A stretch of 64,000 bases of DNA from the NCBI GenBank assembly GCA_963931865.1, contig OZ007506.1, forward strand, positions 15,018,242 through 15,082,241. Reading direction: 5' to 3'. A model generated the notes under the pieces. That model was not told the origin of the DNA, ran no database searches, and saw nothing but the letters and a program-made list of their open reading frames with translations. Shown piece by piece: positions 1 to 9,772 of the stretch. Position 1 is the first letter of the stretch; each line of letters starts with the position of its first letter. The DNA comes from Axinella damicornis (Eukaryota > Porifera > Demospongiae > Axinellida > Axinellidae). The translations under genes and the position numbers were made by a program.

Positions 1-327
1 AAACACTGAATACACTCTTACAGTACATGTTGATTGCTTATTTTGTGCTAATACTGCATGTATGTGGGCATGAATCCTGAGATGATTACCAGCTATAAAA
101 TTTCATATTGTGACAAGTGAATCAGGAGATTTGATGCTCTTCTTATCAGCTCTTCACATCATCTAGTAAGTGATATGTGATGTGATGTTGGCGCTTACAT
201 GTAAATGTATGCATACATGTACAGGTGTACATGTATGTGAGTCAGATGATTATAAATTAACACCGCCATTACTGGTATCTCTGCAATGTTCTACAGAATA
301 TAGTGCTTTCATACTGTTTTGTATTAC

Positions 328-446
328 TCCCTCCCTCCCTCCCTCCCTCCCTCCCTCCCTCCCTCCTCCCTCCCTCCCTCCCTCCCTCCCTCCCTCCCTC
401 CCTCCCTCCCTCCCTCCCCCCCCCTTCCTCCCTCCTTCCCTCCCAG
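328..446. repeat. CCCT tetranucleotide microsatellite forming the polypyrimidine tract before an NPC1 exon
   Basis: Near-perfect CCCT repeats with a short pure-C interruption, ending in TCCCAG directly before the NPC1 N-terminal exon. The repeat therefore serves as the pyrimidine tract of the 3' splice site. Bases 1-327 hold no gene I can recognise and are presumably intron or 5' flank. Confidence 0.9.
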
Positions 447-928
447 ACCCTAGTATCACTGGCCCATGCCAGCTCTGTTCCAAATATTACCCATCAGGCT
501 GGCACCTGCATCTGGAGGGGTGATTGTGCCCCTTCATATTATGTTTCTGGTGGTAAGTTTCACTGTTTCTACAATGGAAATGCGACCAAGCTTGAAGAGG
601 GAACACGCCTTTATGAAATTATCCAAGAAACCTGTCCTCGGTATATCAAGCGTGGTGAAGTGTGTTGTGACCTTTCAATTGCGCTAACTCTACAGGATCA
701 AATAAAGCAAGCGCAGCAGCTTTTCAGTCGATGTCCAGCCTGTGTCAAAAATTTTGTCAACCATTTCTGCGTTGCAAGTTGTGATCCTGACCAGTCTCTG
801 TTTATGGATGTCCCAAGTCATTCGCTCGTATTGCTGAATGCCACCACCTGGTACGTAACAGCAGTCGATGTATACATCACCGAAGAGTATGCCAACAATT
901 TGTACAACTCTTGTAAGAGTGTGCAGTT
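447..928 (+). CDS. NPC1: NPC1/NPC1L1-type sterol transporter, N-terminal domain exon (cut by assembly gap)
   Basis: This exon encodes the lumenal N-terminal cholesterol-binding domain of the NPC1 family, which takes up sterol in the late endosome or lysosome. The reading frame follows an acceptor at 445-446 and stays open to the N run. Family hallmarks are visible: the start GTCIWRGDC, the cysteine-rich CCDLSIALTLQDQ segment, FLSRCPSC-like FSRCPACVKNFVNHFC, and YNSCKSVQ just before the gap, corresponding to YNACRDVE in the human protein. The exon starts near the expected end of the signal peptide, so the start codon must lie upstream and outside the window. A GGTAAG at 552 resembles a splice donor, but the homology reads straight through it. 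It is continued by the exons at 1340-4832 after a large missing part. Confidence 0.9.
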
Positions 929-1128
929 NNNNNNNNNNNNNNNNNNNNNNNNNNNNNNNNNNNNNNNNNNNNNNNNNNNNNNNNNNNNNNNNNNNNNNNN
1001 NNNNNNNNNNNNNNNNNNNNNNNNNNNNNNNNNNNNNNNNNNNNNNNNNNNNNNNNNNNNNNNNNNNNNNNNNNNNNNNNNNNNNNNNNNNNNNNNNNNN
1101 NNNNNNNNNNNNNNNNNNNNNNNNNNNN
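929..1128. other. Assembly gap (200 N) inside NPC1
   Basis: Exactly 200 N, a conventional placeholder length. It is followed by T5 then a G15 run at 1129-1147 and, a little later, by a C run of about 45. The gene on either side lacks roughly 850 residues that NPC1 needs, so the true gap must be several kilobases. Confidence 0.95.
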
Positions 1129-1224
1129 TTTTTGGGGGGGGGGGGGGCAATTGAATAGTGCGTGGCAGAGCGCCATTTAGGGGAGTCTGGGTTTGAAATT
1201 TCTAAGGCGGGGCAAAGCATTTTC

Positions 1225-1226
<2 letters not shown>

Positions 1227-1271
<45 letters not shown>
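1227..1271. repeat. Pure C homopolymer (~45 bp)
   Basis: Uninterrupted C run just after the gap, with a G15 run at 1133-1147 on the other side of a short unique piece. Part of a window-wide pattern of long G or C runs. Confidence 0.9.
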
Positions 1272-1339
1272 ACATGACTCACATGATCACCATGATGATC
1301 GTGATAGCTTACTACTATTGTGCATCCCTACGTATACAG

Positions 1340-4300
1340 GCAATAACACCTCGTGTACACGATGTCTCAATGGGAGGAGCGACCCAGCCCCATGGAGTTT
1401 GAGAGGTACCTTGCCTGGTTCCTCAATGACAGTCCCACCCAGACATGTGCAGCTGGGGGCCGTGCTGCTTTTAGCCCTGCAGTGCTACTCAACAAGGATA
1501 ACAAGACCATCAATGGTAAGTATCCTGACAATTTTACAGGAAGCATGTGACTAAGAACCTAGGGAGTGTTTTTTGCGTGTTACGTGCATCTTGCATTACT
1601 TCTCCTCCTTCCTCTCCCCGTCCAGGCTCCTATGTGATGACCTATCACACTATCCTCAAGAACTCTAGTGACTACATTGAAGCACTGCGCCATGCAAGGG
1701 AACTCGGGGCTAACCTGACCCACGTCCTCAACCAGACCGTTTTTCCCTACAGCGTCTTCTATGTCTACTATGAGCAGTATCTCACCACTATCCTTGACAT
1801 GGCCCTCAATCTTGGACTCTCCCTTGGTGGGTACCTGTAGCTCACTCCCTCCCTCCTTCCGTCCATGTCCCTCCCATGTCATCTTCCCACTCATTCCACA
1901 GGTGCTGTGTTCCTGGTGTCCATCCTTCTCTTGGGTCTGAACATCTGGGCTGCTATTATTGTCCTGGTCACAGTGGGCAGCATCATTGTGCACATGCTGG
2001 GCTCTATGGGGGTACTTGGCATCAACGCCAATGCAGTCTCTCTCGTGAATCTTGTCATGGTGAGTGTGGTATAAGCAATGACCTGCCAATCAAGCTGATA
2101 TCGCCAGCCTCCCCCTCATGTGATGGGAGGAATCTGGCTGAGGTAGCTTAGGCTCTGCGTGTAGTAATCTACCCAGCAAAGCTTCCCACCGACCAGTAAC
2201 AGTCATTGGGGAACACTATAATTCACAGCCCTTTGATTGCTTAGCTAATTATGGTTAAAACTCTCTGATGGCTATACAATAGACTTCAGCTACCCTATAT
2301 AATACTTATCATGAAGCAAAACTATAGTACTTGATGGATGGCCTTAGTGGCATGTAAGTGTTTAGTATACACTGCCCCCCAACGCTCGTACATGCACACA
2401 CACACACACACACACATACACACACACACACACGCACACGCACACATGCACATACACAACACACACATACACACACACACACACACATACACACACACAC
2501 ACACACACATGCACACACGTGCACACACACACATGCGCACACATGCACACACACAATGCACACATGTACACACACACACACACACCAGACGGTGGGTATT
2601 GCTGTGGCGTTCTGCTCTCACATGGTCCGCTGGTTCTGTTCTTGTGCCCTCCCCACTCGCTATGAGAGAGCGCTGTCGGCACTGTCCAATATGGGACCCT
2701 TGGTAAGTATGGTATAATACTGGTTGTAGGACTAGATAGATAAGTACATTCCTTTGCCATCTGCCACTCATCTTCACAACCACTCATAACTCATAGTAGG
2801 CCACAGAAATTAAACATACACTCATGCACATCACAGCAACTGTGAGTCAGGTTAGCATTAGCTGAAGCATGCAGTTTAGCAGGTATGTCACCCACGGCAG
2901 CAGGCCATCCACGAGTGGTCTCTGTCTTTGTTGTCACCACCGAGGAGGTAGAATGTTCATGGTTCGCTTATCGCTCTAGACAATGAATACATGTAGGTAG
3001 GTCCACGAGTGGCCTCCGTCTTTGTTGGCGCCATCGTCCATCGCACAGGTAGACTGTTCACAGTTGCTTGCATTGAGGAAGTAAGCATGCTTCGTTGAAT
3101 TTGACTATTATTGTACATGTGCACATGCAAGTGAATCAGCTGATTTAAAATATTCGATAAGCGGTCAGTCCCAGCAAACAAACTAACGTACAAACACACA
3201 TGTGCAATGAACTCACGCTAGTGTGGGGCTCGCTCCAATTATATGACTATCACCTGACCTTCAATTTGCCACAGTTGTTCAATATTACGTAAGTGGTCGG
3301 TCCCAGCAAACAAACTAACGTACAAACACACGTGTGCAATGAACTCACGCTAGTGTGGGGCTCTCTCATGCAGGCTCGCCCTAATTATGACTATCACCTG
3401 ACCTTCAATTTGCCACAGGTGTTCAGTATTACGATGACCAAGTTCCTGGGTGTGCTGTTGCTGGCCTTTGCAGAGTCCCGGATAGTTGAGATCTATTACT
3501 TCCAGATGTATATGTGCATGCTGCTGTGGGGAGCTGTACACGGATTGATCTACCTGCCAGTTCTGCTGAGTTACCTTGGTAAGTCAGTTGGTGACTGGTG
3601 TTTGGAAGCTTATGAAAACCAGCCGTGAAGTTTCAATAGAACCCGAAAATCAACAGTGACCTTTGTCTCTTCTGTTACTATGGCAACAGCAATTCTCTTA
3701 TCCATGCACACTATCAATACATTAAGATTTTAACGTGTGTCTGCACATGTGTGTCTGTGAGTGACGGAAGTGGGATGTTCGTGGGGTGGGACTAGACTAC
3801 AGTGACGTGCGACCATCGTACTTTAATTCATTTACTGAACCTCGAACTCCTCAAAGAATGTTCGAGAACATTGGGCTGGAATCCAGCTGGGGCTGCAAGC
3901 AGATGCATGCAATCGGGGAGCAGCAGTCGAAGCGGACACGGTCGGGAGCAGCAGCTGAAGCGGACGCAAGCGGCGAGCGTGCAGCAGCAGCTGAAGTGGG
4001 TGCAATCGGGGAGCGCAGCTGGAAGTGGATACAAACGGATAGCAGCAGTTGAAGCGATGCAATTGAGCTCGGGAGCAGCAGCTGATTCGAAGTGGATGCA
4101 AGCGGTGAGCAGCAGCTGAAGCGGATGCAATCGGGGGGCAAGCGGACGCAATCGGGGAGCAGCAGCTCTGCACAGAGAGCTGTCCGGCACTGGATTACTC
4201 GCGGTAAGCGAACGAGGGGAAGTAGCTGAGCGAGCGAAGCGAGCGAAGCTACTTGTATTCTTAATTCTCAGTTTAAGCTGTTGATTTTTTAACTGCATTG

Positions 4301-4832
4301 GAAATATAAAATTCTTATAATTATTAATTATAGAAACAAGCTGTCTTTACCTTGTAGGGAGGGCTTCCATATTCAGCTTTCAATGCCAGTTTTTCAGCTA
4401 TGCCAGATTGACAACTCCGAGAGACTTGATCAGGGCTTCATTTTGGGGGGGAATTGTGATTTTGGGTGATCCTTAGATTGCGTCAGACTCAGTCTCAGAG
4501 GATCTAAACTCAAAATTTTGTTGGGGGAGAGAGACCCCCAGACCCCCCCCCCCCCCCCCCCCCCCCCCCTCCCCCTGTAAGGTGTAGTAACACACGACAT
4601 GTACTATACTTCTTGCCTGATATGAACCTGTATCTTCTCTCCCCCAGGTCCTCTATCCTACCCTGTGTTGGTCAAGCCACCGTATTGTGATGACTCTCAC
4701 CCTGCACCCTCACCTCCCACCAAGGTCACACCCCCATCCCAGCAACACCCATCCATCCAGCTACATCAACCCCAACCCCCAGCCGTGCACCAGACAGTGA
4801 TGGGGAAGGAATCCCTCCATACAGGAAAATGA
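1340..4832 (+). CDS. NPC1: NPC1/NPC1L1-type sterol transporter, C-terminal exons
   Basis: Six exons encode the last lumenal loop and the C-terminal membrane bundle of an NPC1 family transporter: 1340-1515, 1626-1826, 1902-2059, 2589-2702, 3419-3578 and 4648-4832. Splice phases from 1515 onward are consistent (1,1,0,0,1). Landmarks are [13 protein letters not shown] (closest to the NPC1L1 form), [53 protein letters not shown] and [13 protein letters not shown]. The last exon gives a Pro-rich cytosolic tail (PPPxx-like, no lysosomal dileucine seen) and stops at 4830-4832. In the first exon the frame suggested by NNTSCTRC (1342-1366) differs from the frame of the rest, so a 1-base error or mutation lies around 1360-1390. 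The sterol-sensing domain (TM3-7) is absent because of the gap. The SSD-missing gene cannot be judged functional from this assembly. Confidence 0.9.
2393..2586. repeat. CA-rich microsatellite in NPC1 intron
   Basis: Interrupted (CA)n with CG, AT and TG variants, ending in CACCAG, the acceptor of the exon at 2589. Long translations across it are artefacts. Confidence 0.9.
2798..3300 (+). mobile_element. Degenerate copy of the GGGGCGAGCC-ended MITE in an NPC1 intron
   Basis: It shares its body, in order, with the better copies at 24437-24887, 41479-42026 and 54770-55237: a GGCCACAGAAATTAA start region, the CACGAGTGG and GTAGACTGTTCA blocks, and a right part GCTAGTGTGGGGCTCGCTC. The left terminus is missing. 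The right end merges into a local duplication. Confidence 0.7.
3166..3433 (+). repeat. Tandem duplication of MITE end plus splice acceptor
   Basis: About 125 bp (3166-3290) is repeated at 3299-3433, including CAATGAACTCACGCTAGTG and the run ACCTGACCTTCAATTTGCCA that leads into the exon acceptor. The second copy holds the working acceptor (CACAG at 3414-3418). The first copy ends in CACAGTTGTTCAATATTACG, a decayed image of the exon start. Confidence 0.8.
3898..4175 (+). repeat. Degenerate ~33-bp minisatellite, GGGAGCAGCAGCTGAAGCGGA-like
   Basis: About eight variable units built around GAGCAGCAGCTGAAG followed by CGGATGCAAT or similar, within the last NPC1 intron. The ORFs of 88-156 aa on both strands here are by-products of the repeat. 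Confidence 0.75.
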
Positions 4833-5040
4833 GAGACATTGTGCCATGCACAGAACGAGTATGTAGTTGTTGTTGTGAATGTTTCAATCTCAAGCACTTG
4901 TATGACATTGTGTATACATATAATTCTGCAGTTACCAGGCCTTGCATGGTGGATTTTGGTTGAACTTTTTCCCCTCCCGTTATTAACCTATTTCATTTTT
5001 CTCAACTATGCTGGCATTGATTCTGAACATTTCACATCAC

Positions 5041-5046
5041 AATAAA
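5041..5046 (+). terminator. AATAAA polyadenylation signal of NPC1
   Basis: Canonical AATAAA 209 bp after the NPC1 stop codon, in the sense orientation. Confidence 0.7.
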
Positions 5047-5716
5047 CGCTTGTAAACACTTCTTAAAAGTGATTCTGAGTGACACTGTGACAACTATTTA
5101 ACTCTTTACCAACCAATGACTGCAAAAGCCGTCATGAGCTCCCACTACAGTACCGGAGTAGTTTTCTAAGCTCGCTTCTGATTGGTTCACTTAGGTCACT
5201 TACGTCATACAGTGCATACTTAGGGTATAATTATTATGGCAGGTTAGGGTGTGGTTTATATTGTTATATAGCCAATAGAATTGAAGCTTTGATACCTACT
5301 CCGGGATAGCTCAGCTCCCATAAGAATTTAGTAACTAGGCGCTATACTTTAATACAGGGTTTTTGCTTCCTTAGCTGTTATATGGTTTGGTAACTTCAGG
5401 TGTTGTACTAGTCAATATAATAGATCGAGCCTCAGTCGTCAGCTCATCCTCATTAGGTTGTACAAATATTCTCAGCACGTGCCCTAGAGCTGCTTGCAAT
5501 TATTATAGGAGTATAGCTAGCTATATACATAATAACTATGAAGACATGCAAACAAACTAGCAGCATGATCATACACATACACATAAATTGTTAATTGTAC
5601 CCGGTACATGTAATATAAAATTTATCGTCAGTTTAAAGCTCAAAGATTATATAGGCAATATTAAAGTGACACACACAAAACGGTGGATTTACATGTACGT
5701 TGAATACTCTCATGTT
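5047..5716. other. Intergenic region between convergent NPC1 and TMEM94-like genes
   Basis: A/T-rich, with no coding signal seen. It must contain the 3' UTR of the minus-strand gene that ends at 5717. Confidence 0.5.
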
Positions 5717-8700
5717 CTAAAATGGGGAGTTCATTCCAAGTTTAGTTTCGAACTCAAGTCTCTGATGACGCTGAACATTAACAAAAGCCGTTTTGTATCG
5801 ATGCTTGAGCAGTTCTTGAAGGGGGACCAAGAAGAGAGGCCACAAGATCCCAATTATCCAGACGTAAAAGGGGACGGAGGAAATAAATGCAACTTGTGGT
5901 AGTCTTCTTGCCTGGATGGCGATGGATTGCGAGATTACAAAGTATGTCAGCTGAAGTACAATGGATCCCACTACTACGACAATATACCGCCACGAAACAA
6001 ACTTCCAGAGTTTCCAAAGCGGTTCGGTTCGATGTATGTAGCGAATTGACAGAGCAACAAGGTACAGGGTGAAGAAGAGAGCAACGAGATCCTGGGAGAA
6101 GAGAAGACCCTGCTGGTATTCACTCCTCCATCCGTTCCAGGCAGAATTATTGGACAAATTTCTGTTCCCAAGGAGGGGGTGGCAGTCTGTGTATGGACCT
6201 TGTAGAGCACAGATCTCTCTGAGTGTTAGTCCGAAAACCAGAACACATATCAAAATTGATGGTAGAAATGTCATGGCAAAGTTAAACAGAAACAGCCGCT
6301 TTTCATTCCATACATGTCTCTTGCGATCGGGCATCTGTTTCTTGATTTGGGAGTCCACTGGTGAAGACAAGAAAGAAAGGGTGATCGACGGGACCACCAG
6401 CAGCAAAAACCAGAAGAGGTGACTGCCGTCAAGCGGTGGTGGCAGAAACAACAGGGATGCTAAAAGCATCATCACAGCAAGACTCAGGGAGGAGCCTAGT
6501 GCAAAGAGTAACCCGCGTCGGATGCAGCTGAGAATGTGCCTGGATTCTGTCACAAGTGAGTGAATGCTGACGTCACTGTCACGACCAAACGAGAGCTGGC
6601 ACGTTGTTGAGTTGAGGTATGCTGCCATTTCAAGTGGGCTGGGCCAAGTGTTATAGTCGGCAAAACTTGGCTGTGAAGACTTTGGAGTACCCAGCTCCTT
6701 CATTGGACAATCAGGTGACTCTGCATACTCTGGTATTAAGCCAAGGCTGATATTTGCCTGGGAGAATACGACCAGGTTGTCTCGGTTGAAGGCGTTGCCG
6801 ATACACAATACCACTTCAGAGTTCTCTTGCAGGATCTTGATCATTTCTTGAATGGTATCCGTGGAGCAGTCAGTGAAGAGGGGGACAAGCAGGGGGACAT
6901 TGTCAACATTTTTGATGTGGGGGCGAATCCTGTCAACCCCTTTTGGTAGCTTGGCCCTGCTGTAGGAGTGAAAAGCATTGTAGACTGAGCTTAGACTACT
7001 GGAAGTCGAGCTGGTTGAGATGTCGCAACCGAGCTCCTTGTCACTTTCAACAGAAATGCTGTCGTCGTCTTGTGCAGGCGCAAGAGAGATGTGGCAGTTC
7101 CAGCCAGCCTCGAGACCAAGCTTCTCAGCAAAAACTTTCCCACGAACTTCATTTTCTGCAGTGAAGTGCACAAACCATATTCCAGCGACCTCAAGATCCT
7201 CAATTAACAACACAACATCATGCTTCGGGCGAAACTGGAACGAAACCATTCCTAGAAAGACCTGGTTGCACTGCAGATTTCCAAAGATTTGCTCGGCAGT
7301 GTACTCGACATTACTCTCACTGACTTGTTGGAAGATACCACTGGTGTTGTTGAAGTCATGACTGCTAGGAACAATCATTTTGTACATCCTGTTCTTCAGT
7401 GATGATGTGTTGAGCTCTAGGAGGGGGTTGTAAGCAAGGGCAACACAATAGGAGATGAGGTTGCGACGCTTGAAGAAGTCTAGGATAGTGCCTCTTTCAA
7501 GCTCCGTCATTGGCTGCAAGTCTTTTCCGTCCCAAAAATCACTGCAGCAGGATGCAATCATGGCTCCACTCCCACGGCTCATGAGAAAACAGTTTGTGGA
7601 AGAATCTTCACACAGAACTACGGAGATCACATGTTGCTGCATGATTTGTGCTGAGCTGAAAAAAGAGACACTACTGCGTCTTCCAAGAGTGCTCCTTTCG
7701 ATGTCGTCTGGTGGATTTCCAACGCTGTAGAGCAGAAGCTTCTGCTCAAACTGGTTTGTCAAGTACTCGGTCACACCTATTTCCATTCCCAACGGACAAG
7801 CACAGGAAGTCATGTTGAGGTAGTTTTGCAGTTCGATGCAACTACCAGATGGGTACCAATGGATTTGGTCCCTAAGGAAATGGGATGTTGCCAGAAGGTT
7901 CACACCAATTGGCTTTAGGGAACTGATGTAAATCCCAAAGTTGATGTCATCGAAGCAGAGACCAGAAGCTCTGTCAACACTGGGCGACAAATCAAGTATT
8001 TCAGTGACTATTTCAAAAGGAACCGCATCAGAAATTGTAGACCCAGTACTTTTGACTTCTGGTTTGGTACCTAGTGACAATTCTGTTGTCCGGTTTGCTA
8101 CAAGATTCTGTTCTTTATTGTCTGGGGCTTCAGTCATAGTTTCAAGTTTCACCACTGCATTCTGGAGGTCAAATACCTCTTCTTCGTCATCAGACTTTTG
8201 TTCTCTGCTCTCCTCAGTTGAAGTCATTTCACTGGCTTGGTCTTCAGAAATGGAGGAGCGACGGACAAAATCATATGTCTCAAGCGTTGCCACAACCATG
8301 TTAATTTGGCTTTCAGATTCTCCCCTTTCATCCCCAGTTGATGTCCCTGTATTTCCATCTTGGCTCCCTTCCATTTCCGCCGAAGCAGATTCTTCCATTG
8401 CTTTAGTGCACCTGAGGAAGAAGACCTTTTCAGGAGTCGGAGAACCACTGGTCAGTATGTACTCTTGGTCCACAGCACAACATGATGTTAGATTACCTAG
8501 TATGTGGAAAGACCTGTAGTTTGGATACTTAGACGATCGAAACAGCAACTTCAGCATTTGTTTGAAAGTTTCACAAGAGGTTTCCAGTCGTCTGATGACA
8601 GTACCACCTTGGAAGAACAGTGGGCCCCGTTCTATGAGGAGTATGATTCGAGCTGTTCCATACAAGTTCACAATTGTCCAGACGATGGGGAGAGGAAGGT

Positions 8701-9592
8701 GAAGAAGGGGCAAAACAGTGTAGGTTGGTATTCTCAGCAGTAACTCTGCCCCGCTACCACTAAAGTCATCGACAAGGGATAGACCCCTAATGGTATCGAT
8801 GACCATTGAAACTAGATAAACAATAGCAACCAGAACATTCAAAACTAGTTCCACAAAGTTCTTTTCCTGGGTAAGTAGAGTTTTAGGTTGTTTCTTAGTA
8901 ATCGTGGTCTCAAGTAATGGAAGAATAGGCGTCTCAGTAACAACAAACCTAAGAGCTTTAGCTTCTTCTACGAACTTGATCTTACTGGATGGTACAGACT
9001 CATGTTCCCCCTTGAAAAGCTCCCTTGGAAGAACTTCTCCAGCCATGAAATCGATGTCAGTCTGGTTGTTACTGGGGTCTAACAGGGCAACATTTGCAGG
9101 AGTCGGAATTCCATGGTAAAGTTGTATAATATCTCCCTTGACTAGCAAACTGGTTGGCAGGTTTACCAGTGCACCATCTCTGAAAGCAGGGATAGTGAAG
9201 TGGCCTCTCAGTGTTGCGACTGGCGTTGCTGGGTAGGACTGGGGGGTCCATGGACAGGGTAGGTTTAGCAACGGTTCCAGGTTCGATAGCAGGTGTCTGA
9301 TCCTCCTGGTTTTGAGAATGTACACCTCCCACACAAACAACGATATATTCAGACTTGCCAAGATGAGCAAGAGCACAGCCTGGAAGATGACCGCCACTTC
9401 CCTCGTTCCGACGGCAAAGTCCACAGCTAGGAAGAGACTGGCAAGAACCACAAGCACTGATGTAAGGAGATGAAATGGGGGACGGATTATTTCCCTCAGC
9501 CAATGCACTTTCTTGGTACGTGACATGAAGCGCTGCAGCTCAGCAAAGAGTTGGAGTTGAGCGCTTTGGGAGGTCAGTCCTGTCTGCGCCAT
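5717..9592 (-). CDS. TMEM94: TMEM94-like P-type ATPase-related membrane protein (intronless)
   Basis: A single exon of 1291 aa, close to the vertebrate TMEM94 length. TMEM94 is a P-type-ATPase-like protein reported to load Mg2+ into the ER. Visible order: two TM helices near residues 40-95, an A-domain-like stretch (LLVKGDIIQLYHG), two more TM helices near 260-330, a long cytosolic part, then about six C-terminal TM helices. Diagnostic matches are ENEVRGKVFAEKLGLEAGWN, KLPKGVDRIRPHIKNVDNVP and LLVPLFTDCSTDTIQEMIK. The catalytic DKTG of true P-type pumps is not present; CCAVDQEYILTSG occupies its place. The C terminus holds a GMN triplet (KLGMNSPF), a motif known from Mg2+ transporters. I chose the ATG at 9592 (context AAAATGG); an in-frame ATG at 9679 would add 29 non-conserved residues. 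No introns, unlike all neighbours. Confidence 0.9.
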   Translation of the reverse strand: MAQTGLTSQSAQLQLFAELQRFMSRTKKVHWLREIIRPPFHLLTSVLVVLASLFLAVDFAVGTREVAVIFQAVLLLILASLNISLFVWEVYILKTRRIRHLLSNLEPLLNLPCPWTPQSYPATPVATLRGHFTIPAFRDGALVNLPTSLLVKGDIIQLYHGIPTPANVALLDPSNNQTDIDFMAGEVLPRELFKGEHESVPSSKIKFVEEAKALRFVVTETPILPLLETTITKKQPKTLLTQEKNFVELVLNVLVAIVYLVSMVIDTIRGLSLVDDFSGSGAELLLRIPTYTVLPLLHLPLPIVWTIVNLYGTARIILLIERGPLFFQGGTVIRRLETSCETFKQMLKLLFRSSKYPNYRSFHILGNLTSCCAVDQEYILTSGSPTPEKVFFLRCTKAMEESASAEMEGSQDGNTGTSTGDERGESESQINMVVATLETYDFVRRSSISEDQASEMTSTEESREQKSDDEEEVFDLQNAVVKLETMTEAPDNKEQNLVANRTTELSLGTKPEVKSTGSTISDAVPFEIVTEILDLSPSVDRASGLCFDDINFGIYISSLKPIGVNLLATSHFLRDQIHWYPSGSCIELQNYLNMTSCACPLGMEIGVTEYLTNQFEQKLLLYSVGNPPDDIERSTLGRRSSVSFFSSAQIMQQHVISVVLCEDSSTNCFLMSRGSGAMIASCCSDFWDGKDLQPMTELERGTILDFFKRRNLISYCVALAYNPLLELNTSSLKNRMYKMIVPSSHDFNNTSGIFQQVSESNVEYTAEQIFGNLQCNQVFLGMVSFQFRPKHDVVLLIEDLEVAGIWFVHFTAENEVRGKVFAEKLGLEAGWNCHISLAPAQDDDSISVESDKELGCDISTSSTSSSLSSVYNAFHSYSRAKLPKGVDRIRPHIKNVDNVPLLVPLFTDCSTDTIQEMIKILQENSEVVLCIGNAFNRDNLVVFSQANISLGLIPEYAESPDCPMKELGTPKSSQPSFADYNTWPSPLEMAAYLNSTTCQLSFGRDSDVSIHSLVTESRHILSCIRRGLLFALGSSLSLAVMMLLASLLFLPPPLDGSHLFWFLLLVVPSITLSFLSSPVDSQIKKQMPDRKRHVWNEKRLFLFNFAMTFLPSILICVLVFGLTLREICALQGPYTDCHPLLGNRNLSNNSAWNGWRSEYQQGLLFSQDLVALFFTLYLVALSIRYIHRTEPLWKLWKFVSWRYIVVVVGSIVLQLTYFVISQSIAIQARRLPQVAFISSVPFYVWIIGILWPLFLVPLQELLKHRYKTAFVNVQRHQRLEFETKLGMNSPF

Positions 9593-9735
9593 TTTGCGAC
9601 ACCTGTAGCATTCATATGTTGTATGCATAACGAAACTGCAGCTGATCTCACAGTGATATAATTTGGTATGCATGGCCATGCTGAGACTGTGGGTCTTAGG
9701 TACGTAGCACCAAAATCTGGCTGGAGCATCTACCT

Positions 9736-9740
<5 letters not shown>

Positions 9741-9772
<32 letters not shown>
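9741..9772. repeat. Pure C homopolymer (~32 bp)
   Basis: Uninterrupted C run 150 bp upstream of the TMEM94-like start codon, in the region expected to hold its promoter. Confidence 0.9.

Noticed and set aside
303..1226. ORFs crossing the N gap on both strands (283, 178, 110, 96, 99 aa)
   Set aside because: They translate N as X and polyG/polyC as Gly/Pro. Only the NPC1 part before the gap is real.
2309..2787. Long His-Thr and Cys-Val ORFs
   Set aside because: Products of the CA microsatellite. The genuine coding part is the exon at 2589-2702.
3786..4298. Gln/Ala-rich and Ala/Cys-rich ORFs
   Set aside because: They follow the degenerate minisatellite in the last NPC1 intron.
7941..8519. 192-aa plus-strand ORF
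   Set aside because: Antisense shadow of the TMEM94-like coding sequence, Ser-rich as expected.
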